49,614 nt of DNA from JAKOUL01 sp035378845 (GTDB lineage: Bacteria > Dictyoglomota > Dictyoglomia > Dictyoglomales > Dictyoglomaceae): positions 1-49,614 of the forward strand of contig DAOSUP010000012.1 of NCBI GenBank assembly GCA_035378845.1, written 5' to 3'. The position numbers and the translations under genes were made by a program. This document shows positions 24,613-32,482 of this stretch, one piece after another. Positions within the stretch are counted from its first letter, which is position 1. Every line of letters starts with the position of its first letter. The notes under the pieces were generated by a model. It saw nothing but the letters and a program-made list of their open reading frames with translations. It ran no database searches and had not been told where the DNA came from.

Positions 24613-25166
24613 ATTTTACAATCTCCTAATGGAATTTCATTCTCATCTTTTAACTCTGGATAAGACTCTTGTGGCTCAATACTAAAGGATATATCTTGGC
24701 TACTCCAAATAAGAGTTTCTAACTTTCCCTGATAAAAATAATAATAGAAGACTCTCATATGAAGATTCTCAGGATATACTCCTGACTCTTGACGAAAAAG
24801 ACCTAAAGGTATTTCCTTGAAGCTAAATTTATTATTTGGAAGATCATAATCAGGCTTAAAATTAGGTGGTGTTTGGAGATCTAACACTCCATTGGTTCCC
24901 CAGGTAAAGTCTCCATTATACCATATGAAATATTTCCATGTTAAAGTATCAGTAGTGATTACCTCATCACTAAAAACCACAATAAATACATTTCCTTCTT
25001 GGGTATATACATTTCTAGTTAATGTTAGAATTATATCCATCATACCTTTAGTTTTTGGGGTTACAGTCCTGGCACATCCTGATAAGAATAAAATTGATAT
25101 AAGAAGTGTAATAGCTAAGTACCAAAATACTTTTTTATTTAATCTCTTCCCTTTTAAGTTTTTCAT
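24600..25166 (-). CDS. Putative lipoprotein of unknown function
   Basis: The 188-residue protein starts with a basic N-terminus and hydrophobic stretch, ending in the lipobox LSGC with the lipid-bearing Cys31. The mature part is about 155 residues, beta-rich, with many aromatic residues (TWKYFIWYNGDFTWG). I do not recognise a family. The ATG at 25166 is used; a TTG at 25175 is a possible longer start with no better ribosome site. It is the first gene of the lnt-lpt operon, so a role in outer-membrane or glycolipid handling, like the LptE lipoprotein partner of LptD, can be suggested but not shown. Confidence 0.75.
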   Translation of the reverse strand: MKNLKGKRLNKKVFWYLAITLLISILFLSGCARTVTPKTKGMMDIILTLTRNVYTQEGNVFIVVFSDEVITTDTLTWKYFIWYNGDFTWGTNGVLDLQTPPNFKPDYDLPNNKFSFKEIPLGLFRQESGVYPENLHMRVFYYYFYQGKLETLIWSSQDISFSIEPQESYPELKDENEIPLGDCKIWIY

Positions 25167-25212
25167 AATATTCAAATTATTTTTTATGATGTGCTCCCAG
25201 TTACTTTTTAAT

Positions 25213-25240
25213 ATGATATCAAGATTTATACTTTCTGCAA
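25213..25240 (-). promoter_or_regulatory. Promoter of the lipoprotein-lnt-lpt operon
   Basis: On the minus strand TTGCAG (25240-25235) is followed after 16 bases by TATCAT (25218-25213) with an upstream TG (TGATATCAT), an extended -10. It lies about 47 bases before the lipoprotein ATG. Seen by eye only. Confidence 0.5.
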
Positions 25241-25315
25241 GTTTTTAAAAATTTAGGATAAAGCTCTTCTAATCTCACCCCCTCCAGAGTTATTCTTAAA
25301 ACCTTGATCCTTAAA

Positions 25316-27121
25316 TTAAACTTTTTTATAGAGAGGACCAAAATTCTTACAAGCTCTAAAATCAGCCCCTTCTAAATCTTCTGTGCCAAACATACTCCAG
25401 GCACTGGGCCTAAATATTCTTTCTTCCTCCACATTGTGCATGCACACAGGGATTCTCAATATAGAGGCTAAGGTTATGAATAAGTCGCCTACATGTCCAT
25501 AGGATATACTGCAGTGATTAGCTCCCCAATTTTCCATTACAGAATATACATCTTTAAAAACTCCTCTTCCTGTGAGTTTAGGTACAAACCAAGTTGTAGG
25601 CCAGGTGGGATCTGTCCTTCTATCAAGAATTTCATGGACATCATGGGGAAGTTCTACAGTATATCCTTCTGCAATTTGTAAGACAGGTCCTAATCCTTTA
25701 ACGATATTTAACCTGGAGATAGTAACAGGCATTTCTCCTTTTGTTATAAATTTTGCTGAGAAGCCTCCTCCACGAAAATAACCTAAACTTGCATAGCAAA
25801 ATTTTGTAGCTTCTAAACATCTTGTTACCTCTTCCTCTGTTATCTCCCAGAATGGTTTAATTACTGGTTTTCCATTAATCTTTTCCTCCCCTGTCCCATC
25901 AAGGGCTGCAGATCCAGAATTTATTAAATGAATTACTCCATTTTGAGCAAGACCTTCAGGCTTCCAACCTGTTACTCTATATATTGCCTCAGGACTCCAA
26001 TATGTTCTTACATCCGCAAAAATTTGAGCTGTATTTGTAAGGAGATGTCCAAATAGCATACATACAGCGTTTAGGCTATCATTTTCTGTTGCCAAAGTAT
26101 ACGGCTCTCTTAAACCATTCCAATCAAAGGAGGAATTTAAAATTGTCTCCATAAAATCCCCGTTTGGAAAATGATCAGTCCATTGACGTTGTCCTTGAAA
26201 TCCTCCAACTATTGCATTATGCCCCAAACTTTCTTCATGGTATCCTTTCTCCTCAAGCTTTTTATTCCCAGTCATCAAATCTTTTGCTATTAAAGCCATT
26301 TTCACAACAAATTCCCAAACCTTATTTTTCTTTTCTAAAGATGCTCTTTTCTCGGGAGGATTTGGATCTTCTCCTTCTTTGCAATATTTTTTTACCCAGT
26401 CCATTGCTTTTTTAAATTCTTCTTCATCATAAATTTTCTCTTCAATACGTCTTATTATTTCTGACATATCCACATACTCTACCCTCATTCCAAGGTAGTC
26501 TTCAAAAAAGTCAGGATTAACGATAGAGCCTGCAATTCCCATAGCGACATTTCCAATGGAAAGATAGGATTTGTTCTTCATAATAGAGATAGCTAAGCTA
26601 CTTTTTACAAATTTTAATATCTTCTCTTGAACATCTTGAGGGATTGAAAAATCATCTTTATCTTGTACATCCTTTCCATAAATCTTGAAGATGGGTAGCC
26701 CCTTTTGGTTATGAGCAGCAGAAACAGCTGCAAGATAGACAGCACCAGGTCTTTCTGTCCCACTGAATCCCCATACAGCCTTTGGTATATCAAGGGTCAT
26801 ATCCATAGTCTCAGATCCATAGCACCAGCATGGAGTAACACTAATAGAAGCTCCAACTCCCTCTTTTTTAAAGAGTTCATCTGCCATTCTTGCCTCAACG
26901 ACACCGCCTATACATCTTTGAGGTAAAATACATTTAACTCGTTCCCCGTTAGGAAGATAAATATTATTTTCAATAAGCTGGGCAACTGCTCTTGCTAATT
27001 TTATGGTTTGTTCCTCAAGAGATTCTCTAACACCACCACGTCTTCCATCAATAATAGGTCTTATTCCTATCTTTGGATAATCTTCAACAAATCTTTTTTC
27101 ACCTTTTAAAACTGGAATCAT
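25316..27121 (-). CDS. fucI: L-fucose isomerase
   Basis: The 601-residue protein converts L-fucose to L-fuculose (and often L-arabinose-type aldoses). Strong family blocks are QRQWTDHFPNGDFMET, NSSFDWNGLREP, the Mn-binding ATENDSLNAVCMLFGH and FADVRTYWSPEA, and the histidine in GANHCSISYGHVGDL. The Glu, Asp and His metal ligands of E. coli FucI have counterparts. Length is normal. No other fucose genes (fucK, fucA, transporter) are in this window. A LacI-type operator lies upstream, suggesting sugar-controlled expression. Confidence 0.95.
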   Translation of the reverse strand: MIPVLKGEKRFVEDYPKIGIRPIIDGRRGGVRESLEEQTIKLARAVAQLIENNIYLPNGERVKCILPQRCIGGVVEARMADELFKKEGVGASISVTPCWCYGSETMDMTLDIPKAVWGFSGTERPGAVYLAAVSAAHNQKGLPIFKIYGKDVQDKDDFSIPQDVQEKILKFVKSSLAISIMKNKSYLSIGNVAMGIAGSIVNPDFFEDYLGMRVEYVDMSEIIRRIEEKIYDEEEFKKAMDWVKKYCKEGEDPNPPEKRASLEKKNKVWEFVVKMALIAKDLMTGNKKLEEKGYHEESLGHNAIVGGFQGQRQWTDHFPNGDFMETILNSSFDWNGLREPYTLATENDSLNAVCMLFGHLLTNTAQIFADVRTYWSPEAIYRVTGWKPEGLAQNGVIHLINSGSAALDGTGEEKINGKPVIKPFWEITEEEVTRCLEATKFCYASLGYFRGGGFSAKFITKGEMPVTISRLNIVKGLGPVLQIAEGYTVELPHDVHEILDRRTDPTWPTTWFVPKLTGRGVFKDVYSVMENWGANHCSISYGHVGDLFITLASILRIPVCMHNVEEERIFRPSAWSMFGTEDLEGADFRACKNFGPLYKKV

Positions 27122-27205
27122 TTTTTTAACGCCCCCTTCTAAAATCTTCTTATAGAATTGTACAGATTGTTTAACTACAGTGAGAAAAGGATAAACTTAT
27201 ACCAT

Positions 27206-27219
27206 TGTTAACGATAACA
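27206..27219. promoter_or_regulatory. Putative LacI/GalR-type operator upstream of fucI
   Basis: TGTTAACGATAACA is an imperfect palindrome with a central CG, 12 of 14 positions symmetric, as in LacI/GalR-family operators. It lies in the fucI-GT2 divergent region, 85-98 bases before the fucI start. On the minus strand a TATAAT (27230-27225) ends five bases upstream of it, so a bound repressor would sit over the transcription start of fucI. No LacI-type gene is in the window. Confidence 0.5.
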
Positions 27220-27282
27220 TTTTATTATAAAAAAGTTAATACTGTTTTTAAGAGCCAAATTACTAAATAAAAAGTGATAGTT

Positions 27283-27291
27283 TGATATAAT
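27283..27291 (+). promoter_or_regulatory. Extended -10 promoter of the glycosyltransferase gene
   Basis: TGATATAAT lies 32 bases before the ATG of the GT2 gene. The -35 region is AT-rich without a clear hexamer. Confidence 0.5.
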
Positions 27292-27323
27292 AGAAAAACT
27301 TGAAAAAAACAAAAGGAGAATTT

Positions 27324-28217
27324 ATGGAGATAAGTGTTATCATTCCTACATATAATAGAAAGAAGCTTTTAGGGATAATTCTTCCACAGATCTTAGATCA
27401 GGATTTCTCTCTATCTTACGAGATAATTGTTTCTGATGACGGCTCTTCTGATGGGACAAGAGAATGGATAGAAGAATATTTAAAAAAATTTCCAAACTTG
27501 AAATATATATATTCATCTGAGAGGAAAGGACCTGCTCATGCAAGAAATTTAGCCCTTGAAAGCTCTCAAGGCAAATTAATAGTTTTCATAGATAGTGATA
27601 TATATGTCAAAAGGGATTTTTTAAGAAATCATTATGAAATTCAAAAGGAAAATGATTTTAATATTTTGGTTCAAGGTCCAGTAATAAACACATATAACTG
27701 GGAAAATCCAGAGAAAGAAAAATATAAATTGAGAGATATGTCCTCTGCTTATCTAGCTACAGGTAATGTCAGTATATCTAAGGATTTTCTTCTTAAGGTA
27801 GGGTTTTTTGATGAGAATTTCTCTTTTTATGGGTGGGAAGATTTGGAGCTGGGAATAAGACTAAAGAAATTGGGTATAAAATTGGTGACCTCTGATAAGA
27901 TTCCAGTATGGCATCTTTCTATACCACCTGATTTTAAGAATCTTTCTTATCTTCTTAATAAAGAAAGGGAGAGAGCAAGATCTGCCATCTATCTTTATAA
28001 GAAGCATCCTACTCCTGAAGTGAGAATGATGATACAACTTGGGAAGATATATGAGATAGGAAATGTCATTCAAAGGCTTTTTGGGTTAATTAATGAGAAT
28101 AATGTAGAAAGATTGTGGAGATGGGCTGAAAAGAGAAAGCATTATACTCTCTCTCAGATATTCCTTTCAGGAGTATTAAATAAGGTATATTTAGAAGAAT
28201 TAAAGAGACTTTTATAG
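27324..28217 (+). CDS. Family 2 glycosyltransferase (GT-A fold)
   Basis: The 297-residue protein starts MEISVIIPTYNRKKLLGIIL, the classic GT2 N-terminus. The nucleotide-binding Asp in SDDGSSDGT follows, then the metal-binding DSD motif in VFIDSDIYV. A late GWEDLELGIRLKKLGIKL block matches the ED acceptor-site motif. It transfers a sugar from a nucleotide sugar; donor and acceptor are unknown. The ATG at 27324 has AGGAGAA before it; an upstream TTG at 27300 would waste that site. Neighbouring O-antigen ligase and glycosyltransferase remnant suggest surface polysaccharide synthesis. Confidence 0.9.
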   Translation: MEISVIIPTYNRKKLLGIILPQILDQDFSLSYEIIVSDDGSSDGTREWIEEYLKKFPNLKYIYSSERKGPAHARNLALESSQGKLIVFIDSDIYVKRDFLRNHYEIQKENDFNILVQGPVINTYNWENPEKEKYKLRDMSSAYLATGNVSISKDFLLKVGFFDENFSFYGWEDLELGIRLKKLGIKLVTSDKIPVWHLSIPPDFKNLSYLLNKERERARSAIYLYKKHPTPEVRMMIQLGKIYEIGNVIQRLFGLINENNVERLWRWAEKRKHYTLSQIFLSGVLNKVYLEELKRLL

Positions 28218-28400
28218 GCAATTTTTGTCTTTTCAACCATCTTTTCAAGTGTAAATTCAGATAAATACCTTTTATATCCTTTTGGTGCAGTGACTAATAT
28301 ATCAAAATCTTTTTTAAGTGCCTTTGCAAGTTCTACCACATGAGTTTCTGTACCTGCTAAATTAAAGTATGGAAGAAGGTAGAGAATTTTAGCTTTCATA
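28154..28400 (-). pseudogene. Remnant of a GT4-type glycosyltransferase (internal deletion)
   Basis: The frame encodes 81 residues. The first 41 (KAKILYLLPYFNLAGTETHV and onward to LVTAPKG) are a good GT4/GT1 N-terminus. The next 25 (LSEFTLEKMVEKTKIAYKSL) look like the extreme C-terminus of the same family. Some 270 residues in between, including the donor-binding domain, are missing with no frameshift. It starts 12 bases inside the O-antigen ligase gene and runs 64 bases into the convergent GT2 gene. I read it as a gene collapsed by deletion; a short functional protein is unlikely but not excluded. Confidence 0.6.
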
Positions 28401-29507
28401 AGATTTATTAAAGATAGCCCCAAGTAAAAAGAAGAAAATTCCCAGGTGAAGAGACCACATAGTCCCATCAAATAGCTGATGTACCATATAAGCAGTAAAC
28501 CCACCTATTAATGAGATAAGCATTAAATCCTTGTTTTTGAGATATGATTTTATCCCCTTCCAGAAAAAGCTCAGGGTTAAAAGGGTAAAGGTAATAAAAC
28601 CTAATATACCTGTTTCTGCAAGAAGATTAAGGGGAAGATTATGAGCAAAAGACATAGTCTGTCCTCGTGCTTGAGGAAGCTTATAATAAGGATATGCTAA
28701 GCTGAAAGAGCCAAAACCTACACCTGTTATAGGATGGTCTAAGAACATCTTCCATGCAGATTTCCATATATATATCCTCTCAGTTTTAGAACTTGACTGC
28801 ATATCAAGTCTTGTGAGGAAGTAAGAGAAAAGATTATCTTTTACTATGAGAGAGTGACCTATAAATGCACATAAGATTAAAATTCCTATAATTCCAAAGG
28901 TTAAAATTTGTCTTCTTATCCTTTTATCTCCTAAGATAAAAAGGATAATTTCTCCTACAATAAGTCCTATAATAGCCCCCTGGGACATGGTAAGGATAAG
29001 CCCTGTAAGGATTATAAAGCTGAAGATATAGTATAAAAGTTTTTCTTTTGAATTAATAATTTTTATTTGAGCAATAGGTAATGTCATAGCAAGAAGTGTA
29101 CCAAGCCCATTTTTGCCAAGAAAGTATGTTTCTGCATATATACCTTTATAAAAGTAGATATTTATCCCTGCAAAGGATAACATTGTAGCTCCTAATATCC
29201 AGTAATTTAGCATTCCCTCTAAATTATCTTTTGGAAACTTTTCTTCCATAAAAAATAGATATGTAATATAAAGGAGAAATAGTAAAATAAAGTTCAATAA
29301 AGAGAAACTTCTATAAGGAGAGAAAAGAGCTGAAAGGAAAAATGCAATTATAAAAGATAAGGATAGATAGTGTTTTCTTAAGTTTATTTTCTTAAAGAAT
29401 GGGATTCTATAAAAAAAATATAAGAGAAAACTTAGGGTTCCTCCACCTATCCCCAAAAGAAAGCCGAATAATTTAAAAACTTCTGAATCTTTCCTCTCTT
29501 TTCCCAT
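28389..29507 (-). CDS. O-antigen ligase-like (Wzy/WaaL) membrane protein
   Basis: The 372-residue protein has about ten membrane helices. A periplasmic loop has YIWKSAWKMFLDHPITGVGFGSF, the Wzy_C/O-antigen ligase signature (F..hPl.GvG.g.f). Such proteins polymerise or ligate polysaccharide at the outer face of the inner membrane. The start is uncertain: ATG at 29507 is used, and TTG at 29543 is possible; neither has a strong ribosome site. Its stop overlaps the glycosyltransferase remnant. Confidence 0.8.
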   Translation of the reverse strand: MGKERKDSEVFKLFGFLLGIGGGTLSFLLYFFYRIPFFKKINLRKHYLSLSFIIAFFLSALFSPYRSFSLLNFILLFLLYITYLFFMEEKFPKDNLEGMLNYWILGATMLSFAGINIYFYKGIYAETYFLGKNGLGTLLAMTLPIAQIKIINSKEKLLYYIFSFIILTGLILTMSQGAIIGLIVGEIILFILGDKRIRRQILTFGIIGILILCAFIGHSLIVKDNLFSYFLTRLDMQSSSKTERIYIWKSAWKMFLDHPITGVGFGSFSLAYPYYKLPQARGQTMSFAHNLPLNLLAETGILGFITFTLLTLSFFWKGIKSYLKNKDLMLISLIGGFTAYMVHQLFDGTMWSLHLGIFFFLLGAIFNKSYES

Positions 29508-29628
29508 AGGCTCTATTTTAATTTCTTTACTAAATCCTCGCAATAGCTATGGATGTTTTTATCAAACTATCACTAAGTTTTTCAAGCTAATATCTTTTGT
29601 TTGCAGATAAGCCAAGAATACCTTTAAT

Positions 29629-29679
29629 AGTCTTCAATTGATGGAGACTTTTTAATCAGATGTTATCCTAAGAAGTCTC
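29629..29679 (-). other. Three-arm alternative hairpin region between radical SAM gene and O-antigen ligase gene
   Basis: Three related segments are present: AGTCTTCA (29629-29636), TGGAGACTT (29642-29650) and AAGTCTC (29673-29679). The middle one can pair with either neighbour (8-base stem with one G-U, or a perfect 7-base stem), never both. In the transcript toward the O-antigen ligase gene the two structures would form in turn. It may be a weak terminator/attenuator, or chance. Confidence 0.3.
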
Positions 29680-29703
29680 TTTAATTAAGATGCAGTATGG
29701 AGA

Positions 29704-31104
29704 TTAAGCGTTTTTCCCTACTTGCAGCTTATCTTTCCAGCATTTATGTTTTGAAGAGAGTTCACTTTCCCATATGGGATCTGTAATACTCTTATATGCC
29801 TTGGAGTATTCATCTAAGAATTTACAGATATCTTCTCTCATTATTACGTCATAGCTTCCGTTATAAGATGGTTTGGCATTGAATTTTGTAACAATATCCC
29901 TTAAATATTGGGGGTTATCAATTAAGGCACAGGGCGTTAGTAAATTTTTGTTTTCACAATAAGGTTGAGCATCTTGTAAGGCTTTAAAGAATGGAGACTG
30001 GATTACGTCTAAGAGCTTTTTCCCCTTTATATTATCCACAGCAAATTGTAAGAATACACAAGGCTCCACGTCACCATTACTATTTATGTGGAAATAACCG
30101 CCTGGTCTTGCTCCTGCAATGCATCCACCTACATGAGGTCCATCATTCCAAAAATCTCCAATAAATATGGGTTTAGTCTCACGAATTTCATTAATTCTTT
30201 CTCTTAATCTATTTCTCTGTTCTGGAGTTGACATTAAGCTTACATCAGGATTTTTTCCAATAGGTACATACTGGAAGTACCATCCAAAGAGGCATCCTTT
30301 TTCTATCATAAGATCAATAAATTCATCGGAAGATATAATCTCACTGTTATTTTTTGTAACAGTTGCAGAGAATCCAAAGGCAGCTCCTGCTTCTCTTAGG
30401 TTATCCATTGCAGCCATAATCTTTTTGAATGTGCCCTCTCCTCTTCTCTGGTCAGTTTCCTTTTCAAATCCCTCAATAGATATTCCAGGAGCGCAGTTCC
30501 CAACTTCTGATATTTTTTCTGCTACGTCTTTTGTAATTAGAGTTCCATTTGTATAGATTAAGAAGTACATATCATTATGCTTTTCTAATGTTTTGAAAAG
30601 AGGACTCCAAACAAAAGGTTCTCCTCCAGAGATTACTACAAAGTAGATTCCGAGATCATTTTTTGCCTCTGTTAGTATTCTATCTACTTCTTCAAAGGAT
30701 AGACCTTCATTTTTTTCGTATCTACCAGCATAGCAGCCAACACAATTAAGATTGCATCTTGCTGTGGGACTTATAACAAGAAGCCAAGGCAATCCAAAGC
30801 CGTATTTTTTAGTTAATTCTTTCTGTTTTTGTGACCCTAATATTCCTGCATTTATAAAGAAGTTCTCAATTGCTTTATCTTTTGCATTTTTAGAGAGTCT
30901 TTTTAAACCATTTTTTGCAAGGGTAAGTGAAGGATGCCCTTCTTTAAATGCTTTTTTAACCCCTTGAGTATAACGTCTTGTGTTTTCATCGGTAAAGAAT
31001 TTTTCTCCTATATCAACTGCCCTAATAATGGTTTCATCAGAGACATTTGTGACAAGATCCAAAATATTTTTCAAGGTTCTTCTCTTTATGGTTTCGCTAA
31101 TCAT
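29704..31104 (-). CDS. Radical SAM protein with SPASM-like C-terminus, function unknown
   Basis: The 466-residue protein has an N-terminal helical extension of about 105 residues. The radical SAM cluster motif CNLNCVGC follows (Cys117, Cys121, Cys124). The SAM-binding GGE motif (VVISGGEPF) and a barrel come next. The C-terminal region has further cysteines (GGCIAGARPGGYFHINSNGDVEPC, about residue 330-355, and later PYCENKNLLTPC), resembling a SPASM/twitch auxiliary cluster region. The substrate is unknown. Neighbours are an O-antigen ligase-like gene, and, divergently, an LpxB-related gene, so a lipid or envelope substrate is possible. Confidence 0.85.
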   Translation of the reverse strand: MISETIKRRTLKNILDLVTNVSDETIIRAVDIGEKFFTDENTRRYTQGVKKAFKEGHPSLTLAKNGLKRLSKNAKDKAIENFFINAGILGSQKQKELTKKYGFGLPWLLVISPTARCNLNCVGCYAGRYEKNEGLSFEEVDRILTEAKNDLGIYFVVISGGEPFVWSPLFKTLEKHNDMYFLIYTNGTLITKDVAEKISEVGNCAPGISIEGFEKETDQRRGEGTFKKIMAAMDNLREAGAAFGFSATVTKNNSEIISSDEFIDLMIEKGCLFGWYFQYVPIGKNPDVSLMSTPEQRNRLRERINEIRETKPIFIGDFWNDGPHVGGCIAGARPGGYFHINSNGDVEPCVFLQFAVDNIKGKKLLDVIQSPFFKALQDAQPYCENKNLLTPCALIDNPQYLRDIVTKFNAKPSYNGSYDVIMREDICKFLDEYSKAYKSITDPIWESELSSKHKCWKDKLQVGKNA

Positions 31105-31152
31105 ATTTATTTTCCCTCCCCTTTCTCCAAAATAACCAAAATATCCAAAATA

Positions 31153-31181
31153 ATTATAACAAAAATTAATGGGGGAGACAA
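31153..31181 (-). promoter_or_regulatory. Promoter of the radical SAM gene
   Basis: On the minus strand TTGTCT (31181-31176), 17 bases, then TATAAT (31158-31153) preceded by TG (TGTTATAAT). This is one of the best promoters in the window. It lies about 50 bases before the ATG. Confidence 0.7.
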
Positions 31182-31186
31182 GAATC

Positions 31187-31195
31187 TGTTATAAT
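31187..31195 (+). promoter_or_regulatory. Extended -10 promoter of the lpxB-like gene
   Basis: TGTTATAAT lies about 49 bases before the ATG at 31244. It overlaps the divergent radical SAM promoter region closely, so the two may influence each other. Confidence 0.5.
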
Positions 31196-31243
31196 AGAGC
31201 ATTGACTTAATGTGATTTCTATTAAGGAGATAGTATTCTTTTT

Positions 31244-32479
31244 ATGAAAAAAATTCGTTTTTTAGCTTTGAGTAATGGATATGGGGAGGACTATGTAGCT
31301 GTAAATATAATAAAAGAGTTACAAAATTTGTATCCTCATATTGATATCCTTGCTATCCCTTTAGTAGGTGAAGGAAAACTTTATATCCAAAATAATATTC
31401 CTATAAAAGGACCTCTCAAGATGATGCCTTCAGGTGGATTTATAAGGGATCTAAAGACCCTTTTTGATGATATTAATGCAGGGCTTTTAAAGGTTCATTG
31501 GGAGAAATATAAAGAGATGAAAAATTGGGCTAAGGAAGAAGGATATGTAATTGCAATAGGAGATATCGTACCTTTAGCTTTCTCTTATATTACTAAAAGA
31601 CCTTATTTCTTTGTGAATATAAATATGGAGAAGTCTATTTATACAGTTTGTGATGAAGATATATCTATGGAAAATCTCTCTCAAAGTCAAGCACAAAGAT
31701 TGGCTAAGAAGGTATATAGTGGATTGGAATTACACATTATGAAAAATAAAAATTGTAAATCAGTATTTTGCCGTGAAAATTTAACTAACCAGGTTTTGAA
31801 AAAGGCAGGTGTAAACTCTGAATATTTAGGTAATCCTCTAATGGATAGACTTAAGCCACAAAATATATTGGATATTTCAGGTTTTGAAGATTTCTATAAG
31901 GTTATCCTTCTTCCTGGCTCAAGGATTCCAGAAGCCTATTATAACTTCTCGGTCATTCTTGAAGGTGTTGATAGCTTAATCTCTTCTATTTCTTCTGAAA
32001 TGTTTCTCTTTCTTACTTCTCTTGCAAGAAGTGTTTCTTGGAAGAGGATAGATGAGATATTAATTCAAAAAGGTTTTGAAAGGGTAAAAGAGGGGGATAG
32101 GCAGATCCTATATAAAAAAAGGAATAGTTATTTGATTGTAACTGATATATTCTCTGACTGTATTAATGTTGCAAGCTTAGGAATTGCTATGGCAGGTACT
32201 GCTACAGAGCAGTTTGTAGGGCTTGGGAAACCTGCTATTGCCATTCCTGGAAAAGGTCCTCAGTATATATATAGGTTTGCTAAAGCTCAGAAGAAGTTTT
32301 TAGGTCCTTGTCTTTTCCTTGTGGATACGCCTCAGGAGATTCCAAATATTTTTGTAAAGATATATAAAGATGAAAGATTATTGGAAGAGGTAAAAGAGAA
32401 CGCAAAAAAGAGGGTAGGAGAAGAAGGTGCATCTCAGAAGATTGCTCAGAGAATTTTAGATTATGTAATGGGAGGATAA
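31244..32479 (+). CDS. Lipid-A-disaccharide synthase-related protein (LpxB-like)
   Basis: The 411-residue protein matches the LpxB-related family found in cyanobacteria and Deinococcus-type bacteria. The N-terminus FLALSNGYGEDYVAVNII is the family hallmark. Later LLPGSRIPEAYYNF and AGTATEQFVGLGKPAIAIPGKG correspond to the GT-B donor site. It is not a standard LpxB, and no lpxA, lpxC or lpxD is here. It likely makes a glycosidic bond in an envelope glycolipid. A GGAG site lies 14 bases before the ATG, rather far. The glycosidase gene follows after 3 bases. Confidence 0.85.
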   Translation: MKKIRFLALSNGYGEDYVAVNIIKELQNLYPHIDILAIPLVGEGKLYIQNNIPIKGPLKMMPSGGFIRDLKTLFDDINAGLLKVHWEKYKEMKNWAKEEGYVIAIGDIVPLAFSYITKRPYFFVNINMEKSIYTVCDEDISMENLSQSQAQRLAKKVYSGLELHIMKNKNCKSVFCRENLTNQVLKKAGVNSEYLGNPLMDRLKPQNILDISGFEDFYKVILLPGSRIPEAYYNFSVILEGVDSLISSISSEMFLFLTSLARSVSWKRIDEILIQKGFERVKEGDRQILYKKRNSYLIVTDIFSDCINVASLGIAMAGTATEQFVGLGKPAIAIPGKGPQYIYRFAKAQKKFLGPCLFLVDTPQEIPNIFVKIYKDERLLEEVKENAKKRVGEEGASQKIAQRILDYVMGG

Positions 32480-32482
32480 TTT

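Noticed and set aside
24892..25248. 118-residue plus-strand frame over the lipoprotein gene
   Set aside because: The minus frame has a clear signal peptide and lipobox; this frame has neither family nor ribosome site.
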